Source: Nemania diffusa
Taxonomy: Eukaryota; Ascomycota; Sordariomycetes; Xylariales; Xylariaceae
Assembly (NCBI GenBank): GCA_038501195.1
Contig: JBBPUQ010000005.1
Location: 1,302,001 to 1,366,000, forward strand
Reading direction: 5' to 3'
Length of the DNA stretch: 64,000 nucleotides
How positions within the stretch are numbered: position 1 is the first letter of the stretch; each line of letters opens with the position of its first letter. Positions 12,232-24,302 of this stretch are shown piece after piece. Position numbers and translations under genes: made by a program. Under the pieces are notes generated by a model. The model worked only from the letters and a program-made list of their open reading frames with translations. It made no database searches and was not told the DNA's origin.

Positions 12232-13995
12232 AGTGAATAATGGCAGTCACCGAGGTGAGGATGATGAACATTTAGCAGAACGAGGGCTTCATCAGATAGG
12301 TAACAATCTCAGTACGGCTTTAATATAGCACTTAGAGTTTGGGAATGCAGCATATAATAGCTGTAGGATATATGGCTCTTTCTTGTCGATCCGTGGGTGC
12401 CGGCCAGGGGGGTCATTTTGGAGATCTGCACATTGCAAAATATTGGATATTCAGCACTTTCCTTTTCTAAGTATCTACTCCTTTCCTATGCAAGCAGATG
12501 CAAGTTAATCCCTGCCATTTTAGTGTGTTTACCAAGCATATGAACTGCAGGCAGCTCGCGCACTAGCTTTGATAGCCACTTAGATCTCAACTAAATAATT
12601 CTAGGATATTCAGCATTGGGGAGTCGGCGAAGCTGATAGGTGTAACAGAGAGTAGACTATTATGTACTTAGTAATAGTCTTGTCAAGATGCTATGTTGAT
12701 CTTGAACAGCGAACCTTGAAAATATTTTTTACGCAAAGTGCTTTAACCGTAAAATGGCAAAGCCCGAAGATTTAGCTCCGTGTCGACTAGATATGGCCTC
12801 GAGGAGATCTTTTGTCCTCAGAACAAGAGCCACCCACTTCCTGCTAGATAGCAGGTAACACCGAATAACTACTGTAGTATCTGCATACCTCGTTTGGTGT
12901 CGGTAGAGCTATTTCGCCACCCTATACAAGGTCCGTTGTGTCACGGAGATTAGTTGGGACGAGAATTAAAAGCGACGAGAATATACTAAAGTGGGCTGTT
13001 TTGATTGATACTTGTCCCGCAAGACATGGGGGCTTTTCTTATCACGGCATACCTATGCTCTAATTAACCTCCACCCCGCACTATACGCACATATCAGGGA
13101 CACTATCGTATATGTACGGTACGTTCCATTCGAACAAGGACCGCCCATACCTACCTATACGGAGGAAAAAGAACGCAAACTGTTTCCCTATTTTTACGAT
13201 TATAAATCGCGGAGTACTAAGGCTGTGATATAGGATGCGTTGGGCAAGCTAACTTTGTCATAGATATAATCCTTACTTCCTAGGGGATAATCGGCGTCGT
13301 TTTACTCCTACAAACTCCTTGTTAAGATTATTAAACAAACGGCTCTTTCTTTGGTTCTTACGATGCCAAGCTAAAGGCGTGAGGGGTGTGCGTCACAGGC
13401 ACGCTATGTGCTTACTGCTTTAAACTAGCAAGTGGGCTGGTTATGCTAAAAGAGCTCACGGAAACATGGTGCTAATCTAAGTTAGACATATAAATATGTT
13501 GCTTGAGAGTTTGGATGGTAGATTTGAACTCGTTGCGCCGCTGCGCGTCGTAAGATTTGAGTGGTGGTTTGTATATACTTGTGAGTGGATTTGGCGTCAG
13601 ATATAACAACTAGATAATTTAGAGCATATTTACATATTATTGTAAACTTGTTTTAGATCCACGATTTCCCCATAGTAGTATACACGCTACCGGCAACTAG
13701 ACCTTGGACTTAGTAGGGCTATTTAGTATATTATACTACGACTACCATAGTATAGTGTCAGTATCTCCCGAAGCTGGGGGATAGAATAGCATGCTGACCA
13801 ATATACTATAACGTGGCGTTGAGCTACCTAGATAGTGGGTTAGGTTTTAGAGCCAATAAAAACCAGGGTATTGAAGGTAACATGGGTTAGGTAGATTATC
13901 TACTAAATAATATGTGCACAACTCGCCTATATGCCTGCAGTAAGCATGGCGCTTCAAATCCGATTTTACCCTACGTATATGCCAAGAAGCCCTAC
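12232..13995. other. P450 upstream region / PKS 3' flank
   Basis: This 1.76 kb holds the P450 promoter and the 3' end of the PKS. An open frame at 13012-13233 starts with TTG and shows no recognisable motif. I see no regulator, transporter or tRNA gene here, and could not pick out a convincing binding site for a cluster-specific factor. Confidence 0.45.
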
Positions 13996-16900
13996 CTATA
14001 CTGGCACTTGCAAAAACCTCGATATTCCCGCCGCCGTTGCAGCCAACTGCCCGATTCGCTGACCACTGGTCATTTCGAAGACTGAGACATCGGATCCGAT
14101 TTCCTTGGTTATCCAAGTCCGGAGCTCTACAGCCACGAGCGAATCTACGCCGTACGCGTGCATAGGTCGGGCAGGATCGAGATCCGCGATGTCCACGCTG
14201 AGAACCTTAGTCAGCTTATTCAGCAAAGCCTCGAGGACGATCTGCTCGGCCTCTTGCTGTGACTTGGCAGCTGAGAGAAGCGCGGCAGTCGATCCCTTGC
14301 CGGATCCCTTCTTCGCGAACGCGCCGTCGCCAGCACCGTTGTGAATGACCATGTGATTGAATCTGGGTTCGTGCTGCCAGGCGGGTTGCAGGGCACCCTC
14401 GGCCGCTGAGTACCGGGGGAGCCAGAGGCGTGGTACGACTACGGCACGCTCGGCACCCACCCCATCATCCCTGCTCAGAGGCCGGCAGTGGTAATCTATT
14501 ACGGCGATGAGTTCTTCGGTAGTCATGTGTGACCAGCCAATAGAGAAAAAGTATTCCATCAGGGCTGGCTTTGTGGCTACCATCCCGGCGTCGCTCATCA
14601 TAGGCACATCTAACGCGACGACATTGTGACCCTGAGATGCAAGTTGTCTAGCAAAGGCTCCTTGGTATGAATTTCCGGCGGCGCTGTTTGAAATGAGGCG
14701 TTAGCGATTGCTGTGAACTTATAATTTCCACAAAACTTTAATAGCATAGAGGAACGAGGGCTAGAACCTGCTAGTCGGGGAGATGAGAGACTCGAAAATA
14801 CGTACTAATTGGTCTGTCCAGGGTTACCGATAGTCGTAGCCATTGAGGATAGCATAACAAAGAAATCTAAGCTGTGATCGGCATTCTTGGAACTGAGGGT
14901 TTCCCACAAGTTTCGAGTTCCTAAGACTTTGACTTTGAGCGCCCGATGCCATTGATCAATCGTCATATCGCTAAACTTATTGTCCTACACACCACAAATT
15001 TAGTAACGGGATCTAAATGGCCCTGCTGTTTTGGAAAGGGAAACAAGACTTACGTTGAGGATCATAGAGGCTTGGATGCATCCCCTAACTGGTGGTAAGT
15101 CAGCAAGGCAAGACGAGATCGCATTTTCCAGCGCAGTCTTGTCAGTGATATCACAAGCTGGAGAGGCAACATTCACGCCCTCTCGTTGCAGGTCCGCAAC
15201 AAGCGTCTTCGCTGATTTGTCTACTGCCCCTGATCTCGAGGTCACAATTAGGTTTCGAACCCCTAGATCTACCATCCACCGAATGATCTTCTGTCCGAGT
15301 CCGCCGAAGCCACCGGATACAACATATGTCGCATCGGGGGAGAACTTGGCAAGCGGGCTGGGCCTCTGGAGCACTGGGACGACGTCGTTCTCATGGGGCT
15401 CGACGACTAGCTTTCCAATGTGCCTCCCCGATTGCATGTGACGCAGAGCATCCTGGATTTCGGAGATGGGATACGTTGTGATCGGCGTCGGCCGTTCGAA
15501 ACTCAGAACACTCTCAACAGTTCGCTGGAACAAGTCCTCTAGCCGCCCCATATCGTTCTGCTGCATGTAGTTCAGCTCGATGGCCTCGAACCTCACGCCT
15601 CGGGCAAAGGATCCCATCGATATGCGGGCCCGCGATTCGATGTCTGACAACCCGATCTCGGCGAACCGCCCGAATGGCGCCACGCATTCCCAGGAGGCTC
15701 GAAGCATTTCGCCAGCAAGACTGTTGATCACGATGTCTACGCCGCGCCCGTTGGTCATCCGCATGAGACCAGCCTTGAAGGTCAGGTCTCGGCTCGAGAA
15801 GATGTGGTCGCGGGGTAGCCCGTATGTCTTCTCGAGGAAATCGCGCTTCTCTAGGCTTCCAACAGTAGCGAACACCTCCGCGCCCTCTCGCTGGGCCAGC
15901 TGGATAACGGCCTGGCCAACACCACCAGCTGCTGCGTGGACCAGCACAGTCGATTTCTGCCCTCTGCTAGACCGCTTTCCAAGATCTCCAATATCGTAGA
16001 GACAGGCGTATGCAGTCGTGTACACGATGGGTATAATTGCCGCATCTGCAAATGATAGGTTCTCGGGGATGCGGGCAATCGTGCCCTCCAATCCGCGGAC
16101 GTGAGTAGAGAAAGCACCCCTGAAGGCAAAGCCGAAGACCCTGTCGCCCTTCTTAAAGCGCGTCACCCCCGACCCTACTCTCGTGACAATGCCCGCGGCC
16201 TCGAGACCAACTGGCGTTTCGTTGATCTTGCCCAACATCACGGCCAAGTCTTTGAAGTTGACGGCGGTCGCCTTGGTCTGGAATTCAACTTCGTTTTCTG
16301 CCATCGGAGCCGCGTGCAGCGGGTCGTCGTCGAAGCACAGCGAGTCCAACAGGCCGATTTCTCGGACCTGGAGGCGCAGGGAACGACTGGGGTCAGCGCC
16401 GAAGGCAGCGTCAGCTACGTCGCTTGCCAAGGTCTGCTTCTGGACGTGCTTGGTCACGGTGGTTGACTCAACAAGTCGTGGGATCGTGACTATGCCGTCA
16501 AGAACCTTATATGAAGTTTCAATCGGCCCTTCGCTCTCCGCCACGGCGGTATCGATCTCCAAGATCTTATCAGCGATGATGTCAACGCTCTCCTGTGGCT
16601 GGAAAGTTAGGATGACAAAGTCCAGCTCGGGCCTTTCCAGACGAATGCACGTAGCGAAGCCAGTAATGAGGTCGGTATCCGGTGATTCATCCCTGTTCAC
16701 CCAGATGAGCCGCTTGCTGTTCACAATGCTCTTCAGTGTGTCGAGGACATCCTCTGTAACGGATGTGAGCACACCCGCCTCTAATTCCGGCAATACAATG
16801 CATGTGCTGCTACTGAGACTTTCCTGATTCGCTGTTGACGTGAATTGCTGATATTGCGACAGTGAGCCGTATATAACGGCGTGGCCTCTGGCTGACAAAG

Positions 16901-19900
16901 TAGACGATAGCTTGTCCGCTATTTTCCGCTGTAGGTCTGAAGTGATATCCGCGACGATATAATAGCTATTGGAAGCCGCGGGCACTAGAACTGTGCTGCT
17001 ACCTTCTGACGGGGCGCTAGAGACCAGTACTAATAGTTCTTGATCGAGGAATGCCCGATCTAATCCGGTGAATCCACAGCTTGACAATCGTATGCCCCAG
17101 ATATCGCTTGCTTCTGTGCCTCCGGTCGCCGCTAGAATGAGTTTGCCGCCGGGTTTAAGCAATCCAAGGATGTTGGAAAGCATCTTATCGCTGTTCATAG
17201 CAAGGAAACTGCCGGTTACTGCGATAACTGCATCATATGCCTGTACCTCGAAGCCCTGTTGGACGGGGTCTTCTCCTAGATCAAGCGGCTTCACGGTTCC
17301 ACGGCCGTCTAGCAGTAATTTTTGTTCTTTGAGGGAAGCTGAGGGAAAGGCTTCGGTAACATCATACTCTAGATATCGCTGACTTAATGTTGTCAGTATA
17401 TCATTGGTGCCGGTACCGATCTCTAGGATCCTCATTGATGGGTTCTTATGTGCTAGAGCATCTAGGTATCGCAACAGCCCTCCTTTTGTCCCGAAGGCTT
17501 TGCTCGCCTCTTCTAGACTGAGGAGTTCTGGGTCTGGCTTCCAATCAATGTTCCATGATCGATGTTTCGGGTCATTTTCCAACTCGAATGATTCAATTTC
17601 GGCGTCGAGTTGCGTGGCAATCAAACCCGTCAATAGGATCATGGGCTGTTTAGTGTTGACATCAATGGCAGTGCAGTTTGACCTATACTCCTTGCGGCCG
17701 TGAATGTTAGTCTCGGCGGTAGCTAGGTATCCATCATCTGAGTGCTGAGCTCCCGACACCCACAGCTCATTAAGGAACGTGGGAATGACGGCATTCTTCA
17801 CTTGCTTCTCGGGGTCGGAAATTATGGGTGACAGGCAGACTTGCAGTGCCGCGTCTAATGTCGTAGGATGGATCAGATGTGGTTGCACATACTCGTAGGG
17901 CATGAGTTTCTTTAGAAGAGGGACGGTCGAACGAATCCTGGCAAAAGCCTGCCCAGACTCGTGGTCAACGAACGAGTCTGACACGGTCTGGAAGAGCTTG
18001 CCAAATACAAGCCCAACGCTCTTCCAAGCGTGATATATATCTTCGGCCGCAACCTTGGTAGTGCAGTTCTTTTGGGCCTCATCGATGCTGCTGATACAGC
18101 TTGCTCGAAGAATTTCCTCTTCTAAGCCACCGTCTACGATGGTATCAGGCTCGTTGTATTCGATCAATACTTGCCCACGACAATGCTCTCGCCATTCGTC
18201 GTCATCTTGGGCGGTGCACACTTGAAACTCGCGCCATGCGGAGGACGTAGACTCTATCGCGGCCTGCTTGATAGGTCGTATGTAGACATGCGACTCGACA
18301 CCCATGGCGTCATCAGGAACGACAAGAGCTGCTTTGAAAGATACCTCACTAAATCGGAAACCCTTGATCGATTTTTCAGGGTTGGAACGCTCCGACAATT
18401 GGCGGCACCCCTCGATAGCCATAACGAGCATGCCTGCAGCAGGATAGAGAAGTGCCCCTGAGACCATGTGTTGCTCAGCCCATGGATTCTCGGAGACTCG
18501 GATCCAGTTTCGCCATACGGCATCGTATTTCCCGTCCCAGTCGTTAACAGGGGCGCCGAGTAGTTCATGGCGCGGGAATGGGCGGTTGCGGAAGTTCCTG
18601 CTGAGCCGACTTTCACACCAGTATTCCTTGCTGTGGTTAAAGGGGTATCGAGGAAGGCCAATCACTAATGATGGCTTATGTCCCTCAACATAGTTGACGT
18701 TTTTAAGGTTGACAGAGATGCCACGAGTGAAGAGCGAGCCCGCCGCCTGCAAGGCGGTTTGCACGTCTGCTTCGCCTCGGCGAAGGATATTGTGGTATTT
18801 TACGGCGCCGCTACCCCTGACCTCGTCGACAATGTTGCGTACCGGGCCACTGAGAGCAGCGTGAGGTCCGACCTCTAGGATGTCCGTGATCAATTCAGTT
18901 TGGCCGTCCTCTGACATCGCTTGAAGCATGGCTGTTACGGACTCGTAGAATCGTACCGGCGAGACTAGATTCTTGGTCCAATATGCCGCCTCTTGCAGCT
19001 TCGAGGAATCAATGAGGGTTCCATATGTTGACGAAAAGAACTGGGGCTTGGGGTAGTGACTATCCCAAGAACCTGGTTGGATTTCTCCTAGGGATTCTGT
19101 GTATTCATCTGCCATAGGTTCCATGTATCGTGAATGATATGCCAGTTCAACGGCTAGCTTTCGTGCGAAGATTTGGTCGCCCTTCACAACTTCAACCAGT
19201 GCGTCGATCTGTGCCGCATCTCCGCTAATGGTTTGGCTGTCTTTGCTGTTCATACAAGCAACTGTGAGCTTTGCAACGCCCTGGAATCCTTCGTTCACTC
19301 TGTCAATGGCATCTCTAGCTTTTTCTAAGTCGAGCCCTACAGCAGCCATTGTAGTCTTTGGCCCTGTGACAGATCGAAGCAGCTTAGCCGACATCTTTCC
19401 TATATGAAGGGATCTAGATTAGTACTATTCGACCTGATGATTAAGACTATAAGTTCTACTCACCACGCCAGTATGCTATTTTCCATGCGGATTCTCTGGA
19501 GATGGCTCCAACAGCATAACCTGCTGCAATCTCACCGGAAGAATGGCCGGTAACTGCTTGCGGTGACACTCCCCAGGAATTGAGCAGGTCAACAAGAGCA
19601 ACTTGTAGTACTGTGCACAGGGGCTGCGAGAATTCCGCTTCGTTGATTCGCGACTCCTTCGAAGGCTTCGAAAGCTCGTCTATCCACCATCAGGTTAGCT
19701 ACCCGTGCCATCACCAATGACTGCCACTCTATAGATGATAGATAAACTCACCAATTGCAGACCAGTCACTACCTAAGTTTTTCAAGTATGCATCGGCCGA
19801 TTGTATACTTTCCTGGAAAACGGGGTAATGAACCAGTCCCATTCCCATTAGAGCCCACTGCGCTCCTTGGCCAGTGAAAACGAGTGCAAGTCCAGGGTCA

Positions 19901-21966
19901 GCGGCAACGCGCTTAACGTCAAGTTTTTCTACAAGCGCATCTTGCATAGATTCTATCGAATTGGCAACGAATGCTGCACGCCAGTTGAAATGAGTTCTTT
20001 TAGTCGCTAGAGTAAATGCAAAGTCATAGAACGGATCGCTTATGGGGTGTTGCTTGTAGCCATTAGCGAGCCTAGATATGCCATCTTGATCTTGCGAGCT
20101 TAAGACAATAAGTTGAGGTGATGTAGCGGTATCATTACTATTCGGTAAAACCTTCGGAATAGCTATGAAAGAGTAATAGTTAGAATGGCCATGAGAACAA
20201 ACTTAGACAGAGGGTCAACTTGGAACTTACAAGCGGTACCAGGCAATTGAGGTACATCGACAGTCCGATGAGGCGCATCATACCCATGTTCTTTAAGAAA
20301 ATGATAAGCATCATCTATCACTATGTGCGCATTTGTCCCTGAAACACCGAAGGAATTAATTGAAACTCGACGAAGTCCCGTCTTGGTCTCTGGCCAGGGT
20401 AGCGCCGTAGTAGGAAATATAAAATGCCACTCGTCTGGAATTTTGCTGTTGCGGTTCTCGAACCAGGCATTCGCAGGTATAATGCCGCGTTCGAGCGTGA
20501 GGATACTCTTAATGACAGATGTAATTCCGGATGCTCCCTCGGAGTGTCCGACATTACTTTTAACAGCTCCAATGTAAAGGGGTTCCTCTGGAGAGCGGAA
20601 CTGGGTAAACATTTCACTGATTGCACTGGCTTCGATAGGGTCGCCGACCGGCGTGCCTGTGCCATGAGCTTCAAAGAATCGTGTGACTGATGGGTCAAGG
20701 CCAGCTTGAGCGTATGTTTTTCGCATCAGTTCTGCCTGGGATTCTTTTGCGGGTGCCGTAAGTCCTGGCGAGTGCCCGTCGTGGTTACAACACGAGTTTC
20801 TAATAACCTTTAAAGCACCCAAATTTTAGTAAATGGCTAACTAAAAGTGGATAGGGATAATACTGAGGGTTCCTTACGGCACGGATAGCTAGTTAGACGA
20901 TAACTAGTTAGTATCTTGTAGCGTTACATTTGAGTAGCTAAGGATAGGGGGACTCACTATCTCCATCGCGAAGAGCGTCCGACAGCCGCTTAAGAACGAT
21001 GGCTCCGATACCTTCACTCCTACCATAGCCACTGGCACGCTCATCAAAGCTGTATGAAACTCCATCTCGGTTTAAAACGCCAAGGGAATTTAGCTCGAGC
21101 CCCATTTCGGGAGAGAGTATCAAGTTCGTGCCACAGGCGAGGGCCTACATGCATGGATAATCAGTGGATGCAACGTGACGAGAAGGTAAATGATTGCGTC
21201 ATACCATATCGCAGTCTCTCGCCTTTAAGCCAACAATCGCCTGGTGAAGAGCGACCATGCTACTCGAACAAGCAGTGTCTATGCTCAGCGCTGGCCCTTG
21301 GAAATCATAAAACCAAGAAACACGCCCGGCAAGTGTGCTCGCAATTGTACCAGATCCGGTGTACATCATAGGGACATCTATATCCTTAATTAATACATCT
21401 CGGTAATCCCATATGAAAGCTCCCACATACTGAAGTATAGTGTGTCAGCTAATTTCTTAACTCCAACTCAAATATGTAGCGTTCTGAGGTGCCCACCCTC
21501 AAGATTGGATAAAGAATCACATAATTGGCTTAGTATTACTTACAACTCCTGTCTGTGAGCCCTTCACTGCATCCATTGTAAGACCAGAGTTTTCAAGGGC
21601 TGTATAGACACATTCAAGAAGCATGCGTTGTTGGGGGTCCATGCTTGCAGCCTCAGCAGGCGTGACAGAAAAGAAAGGGGCATCAAACGCCCTGACATTT
21701 CCCTGGATGAAATGCCCTTCCTTTCCTCCAATCTATCATTTCTCGGTTAGTTATGGTTCCAAAAAAAAGAGCCGAGAGATGCAGCATACAATCCCATCTC
21801 TGTGGTTGTCTGGGTGCCAGAAAGCAGCAGAATTGTATCGAGCCGGTGGTATAGGGCCTCTAGCAGATCTCCCAGCAAGGAGAAACTCGTAGAACTTCTC
21901 TAGCGTATCGCCGTCGCATGGGTACTTGGCATCTAAGCCAATGACGGCGATAGGTTCAACATCCAT
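13996..21966 (-). CDS. Highly reducing type I polyketide synthase (KS-AT-DH-psiMT-ER-KR-ACP)
   Basis: Iterative megasynthase building a reduced polyketide from malonyl-CoA. Exons on the minus strand: 21966-21790, 21732-21544, 21429-21205, 21144-20958, 20888-20878, 20807-20231, 20162-19752, 19679-19464, 19399-15054, 14984-14806, 14683-13996. They total 7206 nt, or 2401 aa, with no frame break. The start ATG has a good context (AAGATGG) and begins the KS directly. KS: Cys176 (DTACSSS), His311 (EAHGTGT), His351 (SNVGH). AT: GHSSG with Ser639. DH: His975 and Asp1180. MT-like region about 1320-1460, with a degenerate SAM motif. [11 protein letters not shown] near 1820-1828. KR: GGFGGLG near 2026 and Tyr2173. 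ACP: GVDSL with Ser2354. The protein ends after the ACP, so release must come from elsewhere. Exon 5 is an 11-nt microexon. Product unknown. Confidence 0.97.
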
Positions 21967-24101
21967 CTTGTCAGATTTGCTACTTGTTCTTTGTTGGTAC
22001 GTCTCGAGAACTCTGTCTACAATTAGATCTGGAAATCCAGGACTAGCAGCAGATAGCACGTAAGTTCTAAGCAATTCAATAAAGTGAGAGAAAAACGGAA
22101 TCGAGTTAGAAGCCAGGGCGATAAACTATATGGCTATGATATATGCTGGGATTGCCAGCCTAACCAATCTACTCTTACACACCGAGCTAACTACTCTCAC
22201 CTTCGCGTCTAGATCAGCTTACTCTGTTTCTTCAACCTTGGAAACTAGGTAGTTATCATTGGGAAGAGCTTATTGCTTATCCATAAAGACCCCCCCGTCG
22301 CATGGACCTATTACACAAGTTTAGGAAATCCCTATCTCTAGTGTAACGGGCAAGTCAGCTGCAGCTACGGGGGTTTACCACCCACTCGACTAGTAGAAGT
22401 GCACAATTAGATCTTACATCTCTTACAACCCCAGAAACCTAAGGCTCTCAACCATAGAACTAACCATGTGCTCGCAGATAACCATCGTTCACCGTAGGAC
22501 TTCGCCGCTTGGCAAGGGAGGGGTTTTGATTATTACACGGCCTCGGCTACAGCGCCAGCCCCATCACGATAAACGGTACGATGTAAAAGAGTAAGAAGAA
22601 TCAGGCAGGTGTAACGTATAGAATGCATGCGGTAATACGAGTACCTTGTTTGTTTCGAACGTCACTACCCTCATGGCAAATGGCGCCAGCAGGAGTATCA
22701 CTTGGCATCATTTGTCAGGGTCTATTTTTTCCTTACGTTAGCTGCAGGCTGCAGCTAAGGTCTCGGTATCAGTGCGGCGGCCAGATCCGCCGAAAGTGCC
22801 GATTCAAACCAACCCCAGACGGTGGCTGTGCGGAGTGCGGACATGCGGGGGGCGTTTTCTCGGCCATGTAATGTTTAGTCAAAGTCTCCGTCGTATCGGA
22901 TTAACAATAGCACATCGGCTTGAATACCCATTTAGCTATTCTGTACATAGGTTTATATAACACCATACGTATACGGCTGATCATTCCCAGTAAGCTTCTA
23001 TGCGGGTAGCTTGGGTTGATGACCCCCTCCTCAGTGAGGTGTTCCGAGAAATATCATCTTCCGGGACGACTCAGCGCGTTTTGTCGTAGTAGATATGCGA
23101 AATCACGGCACAGCCTGCAAATGTCGCGAAATGGCACTTAGTACATAGTAGGTCTCACTTCTCTTCCCACGTGGATCTGATCTGCGCTGTATGTGATTAT
23201 AAGAAGGTGGCGTGACTTATAGGCAATGTGAGTTACTAATCAAATATTCTCGTATGTATGCGAGAAAGAACATCAGGTCATCCTTCCTACTAAGGGGAGC
23301 ATTTTTCCCGCTGATATCAACTAACTTGCATCATACAGTTCAGCATACAGGGGGTGGCTTACTAGTCGAGCCTCTATCTAGTAGGTTAGAAATCACCAAG
23401 TCTTGTCTAGGCCCTTAGATCCTTGTATACTACATTTTTCCCCCGAGCTTCCGAAAGCTAGCTCACCTCAAACATGAAGAAAATGAAAACAAAAATAAGT
23501 CTACTGGGTGTCACATTTCGTGAGGTCAAATTGTGAGCTTTATGAGAAGGCCCACTAGATAGATGCTTGCCGCATTAGGTCTGGATAAGGGTAATTATCT
23601 GTGGAGTACGTAGTAGCGAACTTGTAGATGTGTTATATAAAAAAAGGCACCCTTGTCCAGAAAGAAATAGGTACCTTAAAAGCCTATCTAACTCACCCAC
23701 TTCGGCTTTAAGACTATGATAGTTTAGATATGTTCAAAAAAACTCACTGGCCTGTTGATCTAGCACAATTAGATACGTTAGTTAGAATATATTTTATGAC
23801 TTGGTGCACTTAAGCGTTCTTGGGGTCTAGGCAGGATATAGCTAAACTAGGCCTGATCTAGATAAATTGTCAGGATCTAAGGGCTAGGATCTAAGAGAGT
23901 ACTGGTATACTTGTACATAATACCACTTCCGCTCATGTCTCGAAGGAGATTCTTCTCTCCTTCAAGCTTTTGGTCTTGTATGACACACACCACCAGCTAT
24001 ATACTACTTCTTGTATTGTACCTGACCTGTATGTAGTTCCTCCCACTCTGTGACATAAATGCTAAAATATTACCAGAGGGAACTGAGCCTAAAAATCAAG
24101 A
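21967..24101. other. PKS upstream region
   Basis: About 2.1 kb between the PKS start and the tRNA pair. An in-frame stretch continues upstream of the PKS ATG to about 22074 but contains no earlier ATG, so the PKS start at 21966 stands. A Cys-rich frame at 22761-22871 is listed separately. No intact divergent gene was found, which is notable because fungal clusters often carry a Zn2Cys6 regulator beside the synthase. Confidence 0.5.
22761..22871 (+). other. Possible decayed Zn2Cys6-like motif
   Basis: A plus-strand frame 0.8 kb upstream of the PKS reads RYQCGG then QIRRKCRF, then PDGGCAECGHAGG before a stop at 22869-22871. The order Cys, basic RRK-Cys, Cys-x2-Cys resembles a fungal Zn2Cys6 cluster, but the second and last cysteines of the six expected are missing and no linker or middle-homology domain follows. 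It may be the ruin of a cluster regulator or chance. No intact gene can be built. Confidence 0.2.
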
Positions 24102-24201
24102 CTCCGAATCGGGGAATCGAACCCCGGGCTTGACGGCACTTTTTCTCAGTTGAGACAACGAAGATGAGAGCGTCAAATGTTAGCCACTACACCAATTCGG
24201 A
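24102..24201 (-). tRNA. tRNA-Glu (CTC) with intron
   Basis: The minus strand folds as a full cloverleaf: acceptor TCCGAAT/ATTCGGA with discriminator G, D arm GTGT/ACAT, anticodon stem TGACG/CGTCA, T arm CGGGG-TTCGATT-CCCCG. The anticodon loop holds CTC at 34-36, followed after A37 by a 28-nt intron in the canonical position between 37 and 38. Mature length is 72 nt without CCA. The A and B box sequences look normal, so it should be transcribed by RNA polymerase III. Confidence 0.95.
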
Positions 24202-24217
24202 TGTGAAGAATCCAAGA

Positions 24218-24302
24218 TGCCCACTAGCGGAATCGAACCGCTGATCTTGTCATGGCATCTAGTTAGTACTAGTGACACGCTATACCACTTAGCCAAGCGG
24301 GC
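24218..24302 (-). tRNA. tRNA-Thr (AGT) with intron
   Basis: Minus-strand cloverleaf: acceptor GCCCGCT/AGTGGGC (one G-T pair) with discriminator A, D arm GCTA/TAGC, anticodon stem TGTCA/TGACA, loop CTAGTA..A with anticodon AGT, T arm AGCGG-TTCGATT-CCGCT. A 13-nt intron (CTAACTAGATGCC) sits between positions 37 and 38. It lies 16 bp from the tRNA-Glu gene on the same strand, so the two could be co-transcribed or independently driven from their internal boxes. Confidence 0.95.

Noticed and set aside
13012..13233. 73-codon ORF between P450 and PKS
   Set aside because: TTG start, no domain, and it lies in the P450 upstream region.
15031..18878. Plus-strand ORFs of up to 214 codons opposite the PKS
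   Set aside because: Antisense shadows of the large PKS exon; no independent motif.
21967..22074. Upstream in-frame extension of the PKS
   Set aside because: It begins with TTG and contains no ATG; the ATG at 21966 has a good context and starts at the KS homology.
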